Source: Loktanella sp. M215
GTDB taxonomy: Bacteria; Pseudomonadota; Alphaproteobacteria; Rhodobacterales; Rhodobacteraceae
Direction: 5' to 3'
Assembly: GCF_021735925.1 (NCBI RefSeq)
Contig: NZ_WMEA01000001.1
Coordinates: 1,270,001 to 1,334,000 of the forward strand
Length of the DNA stretch: 64,000 bases
Each line of letters starts with the position of its first letter. The stretch's first letter is position 1. Under the pieces are notes generated by a model. It did no database searches, was not told the DNA's origin, and saw only the letters and a program-made list of their open reading frames with translations. Both the position numbers and the translations under genes were made by a program. Shown piece by piece: positions 20,322 through 29,429 of the stretch.

Positions 20322-20885
20322 ATGCTGATGAAACTCGCCACCGCGCTTGCCTTGATCGCCGCACCCGCCGCCGCCGTCACGCTGGGCGACGACGGGCTGC
20401 ACAAGGCGCCCTGGCTGCACGACACCTTCAAGGATCTGCGCGAGGATCTGGCTGAGGCCAATGCCGAGGGCAAACGATTCGCCATCATCATCGAACAGCG
20501 CGGCTGCATCTACTGCACCAAGATGCACGAAGAGGTCTTTGTCCTGCCCGCGATCGAGGACATTCTGACCGATGATTTCTTCTTTGTGCAGATCAACATG
20601 TTCGGCGACGTGGACGTGACGGATTTCGACGGCACCACGCTGCCGGAAAAGGACATGGTCAGCCGCTGGAACCTGCTGTTCACGCCGACCATCATGTATT
20701 TCCCCGAAGAGGTGCCCGATGACGCCACTGCGACTCAGGCTGCGGTGGCCACCGTGCCGGGCGCATTCAGCAAATCCACGACGTTCAACATGCTGAACTG
20801 GATCAAGGATCACGGCTACGATGGCGACGAGCCGTTTCAGAAATACCACGCGCGCATGATCGCTGCAGGCGGATTCCCAGATTAA
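20322..20885 (+). CDS. soxW: SoxW, periplasmic thioredoxin
   Basis: 187 residues. There is a signal peptide (KLATALALIAAPAAA) and a thioredoxin-like fold with RGCIYCTKM (C62, C65) and the cis-proline in LFTPTIMYF. It receives electrons from SoxV. It is co-transcribed with soxV and preceded by GGAGG. The C-terminal 40 residues are longer than a minimal thioredoxin, as in other SoxW proteins. Confidence 0.92.
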   Translation: MLMKLATALALIAAPAAAVTLGDDGLHKAPWLHDTFKDLREDLAEANAEGKRFAIIIEQRGCIYCTKMHEEVFVLPAIEDILTDDFFFVQINMFGDVDVTDFDGTTLPEKDMVSRWNLLFTPTIMYFPEEVPDDATATQAAVATVPGAFSKSTTFNMLNWIKDHGYDGDEPFQKYHARMIAAGGFPD

Positions 20886-20918
20886 ATCAAGCGGTTACTC
20901 ATGCTGCGCCGCAGAAAC

Positions 20919-20934
20919 ATTCAATAATCGTAAT
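20919..20934. promoter_or_regulatory. SoxR/SqrR operator upstream of soxX
   Basis: ATTCAATAATCGTAAT matches ATTC-N8-GAAT with one mismatch (TAAT). It lies 73 nt before the soxX start in the only sizeable gap between soxW and soxX, so soxXYZA probably has its own regulated promoter. Confidence 0.65.
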
Positions 20935-21007
20935 TTGTATTTGCGTTGTGACGCCACCTCGGTCTACCATTGCACACAAGAGGAAACGAATACGCAGGGG
21001 AGGCGTC

Positions 21008-21478
21008 ATGATCCGCACGATAACAGCCATTGCAGGCCTGTGCCTTGCCACGGCGGCTGCCGCGCAAGAGGTTGCCCCGGCCGATGTCAGTTTTGACGAC
21101 GCGGGCGCCATTGCGGTCTCTCTCTCGGGCCAGCCCGGCGACGGGACCGCAGGGCAAGAGGTGATGACCACCCGCTCCATGGGGAACTGCGTGGCGTGCC
21201 ATCAGGTGTCGGCGCTGGATGCGGCCTTTCAGGGCAACGTCGGGCCATCGCTGGACGGCGTGGCCGACCGCTGGGACGAAACCCAACTGCGCGGCATCGT
21301 GGCGAACGCCAAGATGATGTTCCCCGACACGATGATGCCGGCCTTCTACAAGGTCAGCGGCTACACCCGTCCGGGTGATGCCTTTACGGGCAAGGCCGGC
21401 ACCGAACCGCTGCCGCCCTTGCTGAGCGCACAACAGATCGAGGACGTCGTCGCCTATCTGACGACGCTCAAGGAATAA
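21008..21478 (+). CDS. soxX: SoxX, c-type cytochrome subunit of SoxAX
   Basis: 156 residues with a signal peptide ending AAAAQ and one haem site NCVACH (C61, C64, H65); the methionine ligand is probably in DTMMPAF. SoxAX oxidatively joins thiosulfate to the SoxY cysteine. GGGGAGG precedes the start. Upstream in-frame codons (from 20948) lack a signal peptide and are rejected. Confidence 0.95.
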   Translation: MIRTITAIAGLCLATAAAAQEVAPADVSFDDAGAIAVSLSGQPGDGTAGQEVMTTRSMGNCVACHQVSALDAAFQGNVGPSLDGVADRWDETQLRGIVANAKMMFPDTMMPAFYKVSGYTRPGDAFTGKAGTEPLPPLLSAQQIEDVVAYLTTLKE

Positions 21479-21504
21479 CGGGACCGAGAGGGAGAGGTCA
21501 TCCG

Positions 21505-21924
21505 ATGACAATCACACGCAGACAGACATTCATCATGGCGCTGGGGGCTTCGGTCGCCGCAGCGCTGCCGTTCCGCGCGTTCGCGACGGCGACCGAGGAT
21601 TCCATCGCCGCCTTCACCGGCGGGGCAGAGATGGGCACGGGCGGCCTGACGCTGACGGCACCCGAGATCGCGGAAAACGGGAATACCGTGCCGGTCGAGG
21701 TCAACGCACCGGGTGCAGTGTCGATCCTGTTGCTGGCGACGGGCAACCCGACGCCCAATGCCGCGACATTCAACTTCGGCCCGCTGGCCGCGTCGCAGAT
21801 GGCATCCACGCGGATCCGTCTGGCCAAGACGCAGAACGTCATGGCGATCGCCAAGATGGCGGACGGCAGCTTTGTGCAGGCCGTGCAAGAGGTCAAGGTT
21901 ACCATCGGCGGCTGCGGCGGCTGA
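21505..21924 (+). CDS. soxY: SoxY, sulfur-carrier subunit
   Basis: 139 residues. It has a Tat-like signal (TRRQTF followed by a hydrophobic stretch ending FATA) and ends in the diagnostic GGCGG tail. The cysteine of that tail carries the sulfur intermediate through the Sox cycle. It is exported with SoxZ, whose gene starts 17 nt later. Confidence 0.97.
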   Translation: MTITRRQTFIMALGASVAAALPFRAFATATEDSIAAFTGGAEMGTGGLTLTAPEIAENGNTVPVEVNAPGAVSILLLATGNPTPNAATFNFGPLAASQMASTRIRLAKTQNVMAIAKMADGSFVQAVQEVKVTIGGCGG

Positions 21925-21941
21925 TCAGGAGGAGATGAACA

Positions 21942-22268
21942 ATGGAAAACGTTAAACCCAAGGTCCGCGTGCCCAAAACGGCCGCTGCCGGCGACACGAT
22001 CACGCTCAAGACGCTGATCTCGCACCCGATGGAATCCGGCCAGCGCAAGGATGACGCCGGCAATGTGATCCCGCGCGAGATCATCAACCGCTTCACCTGC
22101 GACTTCAACGGCCAGAACGTCATCGACGTGACGATGGAGCCCGCGATTTCCACGAACCCTTACTTCGAGTTCGAGACCAAGGTGCCCGAAGCCGGGACAT
22201 TCACCTTTACATGGTACGACGACGACGGGTCCGTCTACACGGAAAGCCAGGATATCGCGATCGGGTAA
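21942..22268 (+). CDS. soxZ: SoxZ, partner of SoxY
   Basis: 108 residues and no signal peptide of its own, since it is exported as the SoxYZ complex. The immunoglobulin-like fold shows in ITLKTLISHPMESGQRKD and FEFETKVPEAGTFTFTW. GGAGG precedes the start. It holds SoxY and presents the swinging C-terminal arm. Confidence 0.97.
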   Translation: MENVKPKVRVPKTAAAGDTITLKTLISHPMESGQRKDDAGNVIPREIINRFTCDFNGQNVIDVTMEPAISTNPYFEFETKVPEAGTFTFTWYDDDGSVYTESQDIAIG

Positions 22269-22301
22269 ACCGGTGCGGAGGACGACAGGGGAGGGACGAT
22301 A

Positions 22302-23144
22302 ATGAAGAACACGATACGTCTGACAGCCGCCATCGCGCTGCTGGCGACCGGCGCTGTGGCGCAGGACGACAATCAGCTGGTGATCAACGGCGATGTCGAG
22401 ATGATCACCGATGCGCCGGCCCCCGATTACGTCGAAGGGTTGAAAACCATCTATTCCGGCTGGCGCTTTCGCGATGCGTCGCTGCAGCAGATGGAGATGG
22501 ACGACTTCGAGAATCCGGCCGTCATTGCCGTCGACCGCGCGACCGAAATGTGGTCGACCGTCGAAGGCACTGCGGACAAGTCCTGCGCGTCCTGCCACGA
22601 GAACCTTGAGGCGGACATGAAGGGCGTGCGTGCCGTCTATCCCAAGTGGAACGAGAAGGCCGGTGAACTGCGCACGCTGGCGTCCCAGATCAACCACTGC
22701 CGCACCGACAACATGGGTGCAGAGGCGTGGAAGTATGACGGCGACGACATGACCGGGATGGAGGCGCTGATCTCGATCCAGTCGCGCGGCATGCCGATGA
22801 ACGTCGCCATCGACGGCCCGGTCCACGACATGTGGAAGCAGGGTGAAGAGATGTACTATACCCGCTACGGCCAATTGGAACTGTCCTGTGCCAATTGCCA
22901 CGAGCAGAACTATGACAACTACATCCGCGCCGATCACCTGTCGCAGGGCCAGACCAACGGCTTTCCGGCCTTCCGGCTGAAGAACGACGGTCTGGTGCAG
23001 GTGCAGAACCGGTTCAAGGGCTGCATCCGCGACACGCGGGCCGAAACCTACAGCGTCGGCAGCCCGGAATTCGACGCCCTCGAACTCTACGTGGCCTCGC
23101 GCGGCAATGGCCTGTCTGTCGAAGGACCGTCAGTCCGTCCCTAA
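22302..23144 (+). CDS. soxA: SoxA, c-type cytochrome L-cysteine S-thiosulfotransferase subunit
   Basis: 280 residues with a signal peptide ending GAVAQ. It has two complete haem-binding motifs, CASCH (C95-H99) and CANCH (C196-H200), so it is the dihaem type. The active-site cysteine that carries persulfide is C241 in RFKGCIRDTRAE. It is the last gene of soxXYZA and a terminator follows immediately. Confidence 0.96.
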   Translation: MKNTIRLTAAIALLATGAVAQDDNQLVINGDVEMITDAPAPDYVEGLKTIYSGWRFRDASLQQMEMDDFENPAVIAVDRATEMWSTVEGTADKSCASCHENLEADMKGVRAVYPKWNEKAGELRTLASQINHCRTDNMGAEAWKYDGDDMTGMEALISIQSRGMPMNVAIDGPVHDMWKQGEEMYYTRYGQLELSCANCHEQNYDNYIRADHLSQGQTNGFPAFRLKNDGLVQVQNRFKGCIRDTRAETYSVGSPEFDALELYVASRGNGLSVEGPSVRP

Positions 23145-23150
23145 GACCAG

Positions 23151-23186
23151 AACCCGCGCCCGGTCTGACCGCGCGCGGGTTTTGTC
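23151..23186 (+). terminator. Terminator after soxA
   Basis: AACCCGCGC pairs with GCGCGGGTT around a GC-rich loop and is followed by TTGTCTCTC. It separates soxXYZA from the operator and start of soxB. Confidence 0.7.
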
Positions 23187-23197
23187 TCTCTAAAAAC

Positions 23198-23213
23198 ATT
23201 CAAACAAACGAAT
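23198..23213. promoter_or_regulatory. SoxR/SqrR operator upstream of soxB
   Basis: ATTCAAACAAACGAAT is an exact ATTC-N8-GAAT, 25 nt before the soxB start. Together with the terminator just before it, it implies a separately initiated soxB-dsrE-soxCD-DUF302 transcript. Confidence 0.75.
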
Positions 23214-23238
23214 ACGTTACCTGCCAAAGGACCGCCCC

Positions 23239-24939
23239 ATGATCTCTCGCCGCGATTTCCTCCAGGCCAGCGTCGCTGCATCGGCCATCGTCGGGGCCTC
23301 GGGCTTTGGGCGCTGGGGCAGGCTGGCGGCGCAGCAGGCGCTGACGCAGGACCAGTTGCTGCAGTTCGATACCTTTGGCAACGTGTCGCTGATCCATGTC
23401 ACCGACATCCACGCGCAGCTGAAACCGATCTACTTTCGCGAGCCTTCGGTGAACCTTGGCGTCGGCCCCAATAAGGGTGAGGTGCCGCACATCACCGGTG
23501 CCGACTTCCGCAAGCTTTACGGCATCGACGACGGGTCCGCGTCCCACTACGCCCTGTCGTCCGGCGACTTCGAGGCCCTTGCCAAGGGCTACGGCAAGAT
23601 GGGCGGCCTTGACCGCGTCGCCACGGTCATCAAGGCGATCCGCGCCGACCGCCCGGATGCGATCCTGCTGGACGGCGGCGATACGTGGCACGGGTCCATG
23701 ACCTGTTACGAGACGCAGGGGCAGGACATGGTCAACGTCATGAACCTGCTGAAGCCCGACGCGATGACCTTTCACTGGGAATTCACCCTCGGGTCCGACC
23801 GGGTGAGGGACATCGTGCAGGGCCTGCCCTTTGCCGCGATGGGGCAGAACATTTTCGACGCTGAATGGGACGAACCCAGCGAGGATTTCAAACCCTACGA
23901 GTTCTTCGAACGTGGCGGCGTCAAGGTCGCCGTGATCGGTCAGGCCTTCCCCTACATGCCCATCGCGAACCCCGGCTGGATGTTCCCGGAATACTCCTTC
24001 GGTATCCGCGACGAACACATGCAAGAGATGGTAGACGAGGTGCGCGGCATGGGCGCCGAACTGGTCGTCTGCCTGTCGCACAACGGCTTTGACGTGGACA
24101 AGAAGATGGCCGCGAACGTGACCGGCCTTGACGTGATCCTGTCGGGCCACACCCACGACGCGCTGCCCGAGCCGGTGCTGGTGGGCGAGACGATCATCGT
24201 GGCCTCCGGGTCCAATGGCAAATTCGTCAGCCGCGTCGATCTGGACGTGCGCGACGGCAAGATGATGGGGTTCCGCCACAAGCTGATCCCGATCTTTTCC
24301 GACGTGATTGCACCGGATGCAGAGGTCGCAGAGGCCATCGACACTGAGCGCGCGCCGTTCAAGGACCGGCTGGAAGAGGTCATCGGGCGCACCGACGACA
24401 CCTCGCTGCTGTACCGGCGCGGCAACTTCAACGGTACCTGGGACGACCTGATCTGCAACGCGCTTCTTGACCAGCGGGACGCGCAGATCGCGCTGTCGCC
24501 TGGCGTGCGTTGGGGGCCGTCGATCCTGCCGGGGTCCGACATCACCCGAGAGGACATCTGGAACGTCACCTCGATGACCTACGGCAAGGCCTACCGGTCC
24601 GAGATGACCGGCGACAATCTGAAGCTGATCATGGAGGATGTGGCCGACAACCTGTTCAACCCCGATCCCTATTACCAGCAGGGCGGCGACATGGTCCGCG
24701 TTGGCGGCATCGGCTACCGGATCGACATCACCAAGAACATCGGCGACCGCATCAGCGACCTGACGCTGCTGTCCACCGGCGAGGCGATCGAGGCCGACAA
24801 GGCCTATACCGTCGCCGGCTGGGCGTCCGTCAACGAGGCGACCGAAGGTCCGCAGATCTGGGACGTGGTCGAAGCCTACATCAAGCAGCAGGGCACCGTG
24901 TCGGTGCCCGACAACACATCCGTCGTCGTCAGTGAATAA
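23239..24939 (+). CDS. soxB: SoxB, dimanganese thiosulfohydrolase
   Basis: 566 residues. It has a Tat signal with twin arginine (SRRDFLQ) and the 5'-nucleotidase-type metallophosphoesterase fold. Metal ligands are visible in VTDIHAQ (D56, H58), LDGGDTWHG and LSGHTHDA. It releases the terminal sulfone of SoxY-cysteine-S-thiosulfate as sulfate. The length is normal and the frame intact. Confidence 0.97.
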   Translation: MISRRDFLQASVAASAIVGASGFGRWGRLAAQQALTQDQLLQFDTFGNVSLIHVTDIHAQLKPIYFREPSVNLGVGPNKGEVPHITGADFRKLYGIDDGSASHYALSSGDFEALAKGYGKMGGLDRVATVIKAIRADRPDAILLDGGDTWHGSMTCYETQGQDMVNVMNLLKPDAMTFHWEFTLGSDRVRDIVQGLPFAAMGQNIFDAEWDEPSEDFKPYEFFERGGVKVAVIGQAFPYMPIANPGWMFPEYSFGIRDEHMQEMVDEVRGMGAELVVCLSHNGFDVDKKMAANVTGLDVILSGHTHDALPEPVLVGETIIVASGSNGKFVSRVDLDVRDGKMMGFRHKLIPIFSDVIAPDAEVAEAIDTERAPFKDRLEEVIGRTDDTSLLYRRGNFNGTWDDLICNALLDQRDAQIALSPGVRWGPSILPGSDITREDIWNVTSMTYGKAYRSEMTGDNLKLIMEDVADNLFNPDPYYQQGGDMVRVGGIGYRIDITKNIGDRISDLTLLSTGEAIEADKAYTVAGWASVNEATEGPQIWDVVEAYIKQQGTVSVPDNTSVVVSE

Positions 24940-24949
24940 GGGGAACACC

Positions 24950-25381
24950 ATGAAGAGCATCGCACTTGCAGGACTGCTGGCCGTCTCGGCCACCTTCGCC
25001 GCGGCAGAGGGCGTCAATCACAAGGTCGCCGTTCACGTTGACCAGAACGACCCCGCCGTCATGAACATGGCGCTGAACAACGTCGACAACCTGATCAGCT
25101 ACTACACGGAACAAGGCGATACCGTCACGGTCGAGGTCGTGACCTACGGCCCCGGCCTGACCATGCTGATCGAAGGCAAAAGCCCCGTTGCCGATCGCAT
25201 CGCCACCATGACGATGGAACACGAGGGCCTGACCTTTGACGCCTGTGCCAACACGCTGGCGGGCATGGAAAAGAAGGCTGGCCAGAAAATTCCCCTGATG
25301 TCAGAGGCGACGGTCGTCCCCTCTGGCGTCGTGCAACTGATCACCCTGCAAGAAGACGGTTACGCCTACGTGCGGCCATAG
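24950..25381 (+). CDS. Periplasmic DsrE-like protein inside the sox operon
   Basis: 143 residues with a signal peptide (ALAGLLAVSATFAAAEG). The DsrE/F-like fold is suggested by KVAVHVDQNDPAVMNMALNNVDNLI and the FDACANTLAGM segment, whose cysteine lies where DsrE-family proteins bind sulfur. AAGGGGA precedes the start, 10 nt after soxB. Its fixed place between soxB and soxC suggests a periplasmic sulfur-handling role. The biochemical role is not established. Confidence 0.75.
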   Translation: MKSIALAGLLAVSATFAAAEGVNHKVAVHVDQNDPAVMNMALNNVDNLISYYTEQGDTVTVEVVTYGPGLTMLIEGKSPVADRIATMTMEHEGLTFDACANTLAGMEKKAGQKIPLMSEATVVPSGVVQLITLQEDGYAYVRP

Positions 25382-25407
25382 GCCCCGAGGCCGTGAAGGA
25401 GAGAGCA

Positions 25408-26673
25408 ATGGAACATTACAAGGGCATGAAGCCATCCCGCCGCAATTTTCTGACGGGCGCTGCCGCTGTCGGTGGTGCGCTGGCGGGCACGCGGCTGGCC
25501 GCACAGACCGCCGACCCGCTGATCGTGAACGCCCAGCCGTGGCGGCAGGACCTTGGAGCGGGCGTCGATGCCATGCCCTACGGCGTGCCGTCCAAGTTCG
25601 AGGCTGACGTGATCCGCCGCGACGTGCCGTGGCTGACCGCCGACGCGGTGTCTTCGGTCAACTTCACGCCGTTGCATGCGCTGGACGGGATCATCACGCC
25701 GAACGGTGTGTGTTTCGAGCGGCACCACGGCGGCGTCGCCGTGATCGACCCGTCGGAACATCGCCTGATGATCAACGGTCTGGTGGAAAAGGAACTGGTC
25801 TTCACGATGGAAGACCTGATGCGTTTCCCCCGTGAGAACCACGTCTATTTCCTGGAATGCGCCGCGAATTCCGGCATGGAATGGGCGGGCGCACAGTTGA
25901 ACGGCTGCCAGTTCACCCACGGCATGATCCACAACGTGCAATACACCGGCGTGCCGCTGCGGCTGCTGCTGGAAGAGGCCGGTGTGAAAACCGCCGGCAC
26001 ATGGATCATGGTCGAAGGCGCAGACGCCGCCGGCATGAACCGGTCGATCCCGATGGAAAAGGCACTGGACGACTGTCTGATCGCCTTCAAGATGAACGGC
26101 GAGGCGCTGCGCCCCGAACAGGGCTATCCGCTGCGGCTGGTCGTGCCGGGCTGGGAAGGCAACATGTGGATCAAGTGGATCCGCCGGATCGAGGTGGGCG
26201 ACGCCCCCTGGATGGCCCGCGAGGAAACGTCGAAATACACCGACCTTTTGGCCAACGGCGTCGCCCGCCGGTTCACGTGGGAGATGGATGCGAAATCCGT
26301 CATCACCAGCCCCAGCCCGCAGGCGCCGATCACCCATGGCAAGGGTCCGCTGGTCATCACCGGCGTCGCGTGGTCCGGTCGCGGCACGATCCCGCAGGTG
26401 GACGTGACGACCGACGGCGGCATGAACTGGCATCAGGCCCGGATGTCCGGCCCCAGCTTCGATAAATCGATGCACCGTTTCTACTATGAAATGGACTGGG
26501 ACGGGTCGCCGCTGCTGCTGCAAAGCCGGGCGCATGACAGCACCGGTTATGTCCAGCCCACCAAGGACGCGCTGCGCAAGATCCGTGGCGAAAACTCGAT
26601 CTACCACAACAATGGCATCCAGACCTGGGCCATCGACGCTGACGGAAAGGCTGAAAATGTCGAAATCTCTTAA
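25408..26673 (+). CDS. soxC: SoxC, molybdenum subunit of sulfane dehydrogenase
   Basis: 421 residues with a Tat signal (SRRNFLTGAA). It has the sulfite-oxidase-type molybdopterin domain with the Mo-ligating cysteine at 151 (YFLECAANSG) and a C-terminal Mo-co dimerisation domain. SoxCD oxidises the sulfane sulfur on SoxY by six electrons, so this organism should take thiosulfate to sulfate without sulfur globules. The start follows GAAGGAGAG; a GTG 15 nt upstream is less likely. It overlaps soxD by 17 nt. Confidence 0.95.
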   Translation: MEHYKGMKPSRRNFLTGAAAVGGALAGTRLAAQTADPLIVNAQPWRQDLGAGVDAMPYGVPSKFEADVIRRDVPWLTADAVSSVNFTPLHALDGIITPNGVCFERHHGGVAVIDPSEHRLMINGLVEKELVFTMEDLMRFPRENHVYFLECAANSGMEWAGAQLNGCQFTHGMIHNVQYTGVPLRLLLEEAGVKTAGTWIMVEGADAAGMNRSIPMEKALDDCLIAFKMNGEALRPEQGYPLRLVVPGWEGNMWIKWIRRIEVGDAPWMAREETSKYTDLLANGVARRFTWEMDAKSVITSPSPQAPITHGKGPLVITGVAWSGRGTIPQVDVTTDGGMNWHQARMSGPSFDKSMHRFYYEMDWDGSPLLLQSRAHDSTGYVQPTKDALRKIRGENSIYHNNGIQTWAIDADGKAENVEIS

Positions 26674-27817
26674 TCTCGCAGCCGCTCTCCTGACGCTCGC
26701 CACCGCTGCCGCCGCACAGGACGTGGCCCCGTCGAAAGATGGCGGCTACGGCATCGGCCGTGCGGCCCTGCCCGACGAAGTCGCCGCCTGGAACACCGAC
26801 ATCCGCCCCGACGGCACCGGCTTGCCCGTGGGCAGCGGTGACGTGCTGACCGGCGAAGACATCTACGTCAACAACTGCTCTGTCTGCCACGGAGATTTCG
26901 GCGAGGCCGTTGGCCGCTGGCCGGTCCTGGCCGGCGGTGACGGCACATTGGAAAACAAGGATCCGGTCAAGACGGTTGGTTCGTACTGGCCCTACCTGTC
27001 CACCGTCTATGACTACGTCCACCGCGCCATGCCTTTCGGACACGCGGCGTCGCTGACGGATGACGAGACCTATGCGCTGACGGCCTATATCCTCTACCTC
27101 AACGATCTGGTGGACGAGGATTTCACGCTGTCGAACGAGAACTTTACCGAAGTGTCCATGCCCAACGTCGACAACTTCATCGACGATGATCGCGCGACGA
27201 CGGAACTGCCGCTGTTTTCCGAAGCCGCTTGCATGGAAAACTGCAAGGACAGCGTCGAGATCACGATGCACGCCAGCGTCGTGGACGTGACGCCGGAAGA
27301 GACGGCCGCAAAGGCCGATGCCGCAAAGGCGGATCAGGCGGCTGCGGCCCCTGTCGCGACAGCACCGGCGACAGAGGCTGCGCCGGCGGAAACACAGACG
27401 GCCGCTGCCGATCAGGCGGCGACACCTGCCGCTGATCCCGCACCCGCAGCGGATACAGCACCTTCTGCCGCGGTCGAAATGGCCGCTGCCGACCCGGCCC
27501 TGATCGCCGACGGCGAAAAGGCGTTCCGTCAGTGCAAGTCCTGTCACATGGTGGGGGAGGGCGCCAAGAACCGCGTCGGCCCCGAACTGAACGGTGTCGT
27601 CGGCCGGACCATCGGCAGCATCGCGGACTTCAAGTATTCCGGCACCCTGCAGGACGCGATGGCGGCTGGCGAGGTCTGGGACATGGACAAGCTGCACGCC
27701 TTTCTGGCGAATCCCAAGGATGCGATGCCCGGTACCAAGATGTCATTCCGCGGCGTCCGCGACCCCGCCGAAATCGACGCCCTGATCGCCTATCTGCAAA
27801 GCGCTGACCCGTCCTGA
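26657..27817 (+). CDS. soxD: SoxD, dihaem cytochrome subunit of sulfane dehydrogenase
   Basis: 386 residues with a signal peptide ending AAAAQ. There is a first cytochrome c domain (CSVCH, C74-H78), an Ala/Pro/Thr/Glu-rich linker of about 80 residues, and a second cytochrome c550-like domain (CKSCH, C293-H297, with the Met ligand in MPGTKM). It takes electrons from SoxC. GGAAAGG lies before the ATG inside the end of soxC. Confidence 0.95.
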   Translation: MSKSLNLAAALLTLATAAAAQDVAPSKDGGYGIGRAALPDEVAAWNTDIRPDGTGLPVGSGDVLTGEDIYVNNCSVCHGDFGEAVGRWPVLAGGDGTLENKDPVKTVGSYWPYLSTVYDYVHRAMPFGHAASLTDDETYALTAYILYLNDLVDEDFTLSNENFTEVSMPNVDNFIDDDRATTELPLFSEAACMENCKDSVEITMHASVVDVTPEETAAKADAAKADQAAAAPVATAPATEAAPAETQTAAADQAATPAADPAPAADTAPSAAVEMAAADPALIADGEKAFRQCKSCHMVGEGAKNRVGPELNGVVGRTIGSIADFKYSGTLQDAMAAGEVWDMDKLHAFLANPKDAMPGTKMSFRGVRDPAEIDALIAYLQSADPS

Positions 27818-27851
27818 GGAGGCCCGCGCCATCACAAGAAGGACCAACCCC

Positions 27852-28277
27852 ATGCGTAAACTTGCTCTCGCTCTGACTCTGATCGCCAGCCCGGCACTGG
27901 CGCAGGACTCCACCGTCTACGACTACGATGGCAGCTTTGATGATGCGACCTTCGGCGTTGAAAGCGCCATCGTCGGGCGTGGGCTGGTCGTCGATTGGGT
28001 CAGCCACGTCGGTGAGATGCTGGAACGCACAAAGGCCGATGTCGGCAGCGATGTCACGATCTTCGACAATGCCGACATTTACATGTTCTGTTCCGCCACC
28101 CTGTCGCGCAAGGTCATGGAGGCGGATTCGAAAAATATCGCATACTGCCCCTACGGCGTGTTCGTCACGGAAAAGGACGGCGCCGTGCAGGTCGGATACC
28201 GCCACCAGCCGGACGGCGCGATGCAGGAGGTCCAGACCCTGCTGGACGACATCGCCCGCGAGGCCGCTGGAAAGTAG
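27852..28277 (+). CDS. Periplasmic DUF302 protein, last gene of the sox operon
   Basis: 141 residues with a signal peptide ending ALAQD. The DUF302 (TT1751-like) core is recognised in VVDWVSHVGEMLERTKADVG and YMFCSATLSRKVMEAD. The gene is 34 nt after soxD. No sox function is proven for this family. Conserved cysteines at FCSAT and YCPYG could bind sulfur or haem; that is speculation. soxE and soxF are not present here. Confidence 0.72.
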   Translation: MRKLALALTLIASPALAQDSTVYDYDGSFDDATFGVESAIVGRGLVVDWVSHVGEMLERTKADVGSDVTIFDNADIYMFCSATLSRKVMEADSKNIAYCPYGVFVTEKDGAVQVGYRHQPDGAMQEVQTLLDDIAREAAGK

Positions 28278-28422
28278 GATCCGCCGGCCGTTTAAAATCC
28301 GTTTTCGGCACGATGAAAGCGGACGGCCGTTTGCGCGTCATTGCTGTCACCCCCCGCGGGCGGTGAATCACGGCGACGCCGCACCGCACGACGGTCTCGT
28401 GTTCGAGTGACGGTATTGGCAT

Positions 28423-28444
28423 GGGGCAGCCCTCTGGCTGCCCC
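28423..28444. terminator. Hairpin between converging sox units
   Basis: A perfect 9-bp stem GGGGCAGCC-CTCT-GGCTGCCCC in the gap between the DUF302 gene (plus) and the SoxH-like gene (minus). There is no T-run on either side, so it is at best a weak two-way terminator. Confidence 0.45.
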
Positions 28445-28494
28445 CGATTGCCTTGGTGTGTCGCACTGTCGGATGGCTGAAGCCGCGCCAGCCG

Positions 28495-29415
28495 TCAGGC
28501 CAGCGCCACAAATTCGTAAGTCTCGCCGAGGCGCTTGGCACGCCCGATTCCGGGCGTTGGCAGGTGGAAGCCAGCGAAAACGGTGTCAGCGTCAGCCAGC
28601 TGTTCCAGCAGGGCCGTGCGCGTCGCGACCGCTGTGGCGGTGTCCTGATCGGACCCGTTCGGCCAGTCAGGCCGCGCAAAGGCGATGTGATGGTTGGCGA
28701 TGCAATCGCCCAGCACCACGATCATCTCGTCGCCGGCGGCAACCTCGAACGACATGTGTCCTGGCGTATGCCCGAACGTCGCGCGGGCGGTCACGCCGGG
28801 GATGATTTCTGCACCGTCGGCGAACAGGTTGATGGTATCGGCCAAGACCTCCAGCCGCCGGGCGGCCCCGACGGCAAAGATCAACCGCTCTGGCAGAATC
28901 GTATCAGGCAGGCCGGGATCGGTCCAGTAGTCGAATTCGATCTGTCCCATGTGGTGCTGGGCGTTCGCGAAAAGCGGTTCGTCGAAATCGTCAAGCACGC
29001 CCCACAGATGATCCGGATGGCCGTGGGTAAAGACGATGTCAGTCACATCCTCTGGGGCCAGTCCCAGCGCATCCATCGCCGCCATGACGTGACCCGCCGT
29101 CGGCATGAAGTCAGGGCCGGACCCAGCGTCGAACAGCACGACCCGATCGCCATCGCGCCACAGGGTCAGGTTGCAATCCGGCAGCAGCGTATCGGCATCG
29201 GCCAGACCGAAATCGGCCAGCACCGCGTCCGCATCCGCCTTTGGAATGTCGGCCAGAACGAAATCACGCGGCAGCACAAGATGACCATCGCTGAGTGTAT
29301 CCAGCGTCCCGGACCCGACTGTCAGAGTCGCGTTGGCCCAGGCGAGTCGCGGCAGAATCGTCCCACCGGCCAGTGCGATCATCCCCGATATTGCTGTTCT
29401 GCGCGTCAACTTCAT
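28495..29415 (-). CDS. Periplasmic metallo-beta-lactamase-fold hydrolase, SoxH-like
   Basis: 306 residues with a Tat-type signal (KLTRRTAISGMIALAGG ending LAWA). The MBL fold shows FTHGHPDHLWG (HxHxDH), a later GHTPGHMSF and LGDCIANH. Paracoccus soxH encodes a similar protein of unproven function; persulfide dioxygenase or thioester hydrolase activity is possible. It has its own operator 15 nt upstream, which supports membership of the sox regulon. The upstream extension to 29496 lacks a signal peptide. Confidence 0.82.
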   Translation of the reverse strand: MKLTRRTAISGMIALAGGTILPRLAWANATLTVGSGTLDTLSDGHLVLPRDFVLADIPKADADAVLADFGLADADTLLPDCNLTLWRDGDRVVLFDAGSGPDFMPTAGHVMAAMDALGLAPEDVTDIVFTHGHPDHLWGVLDDFDEPLFANAQHHMGQIEFDYWTDPGLPDTILPERLIFAVGAARRLEVLADTINLFADGAEIIPGVTARATFGHTPGHMSFEVAAGDEMIVVLGDCIANHHIAFARPDWPNGSDQDTATAVATRTALLEQLADADTVFAGFHLPTPGIGRAKRLGETYEFVALA

Positions 29416-29429
29416 CGCCACTCTCCCAT

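Noticed and set aside
21498..25017. Long minus-strand frames opposite the sox genes
   Set aside because: They have no domain signatures, and the plus strand encodes unambiguous SoxY, SoxZ, SoxA and SoxB.
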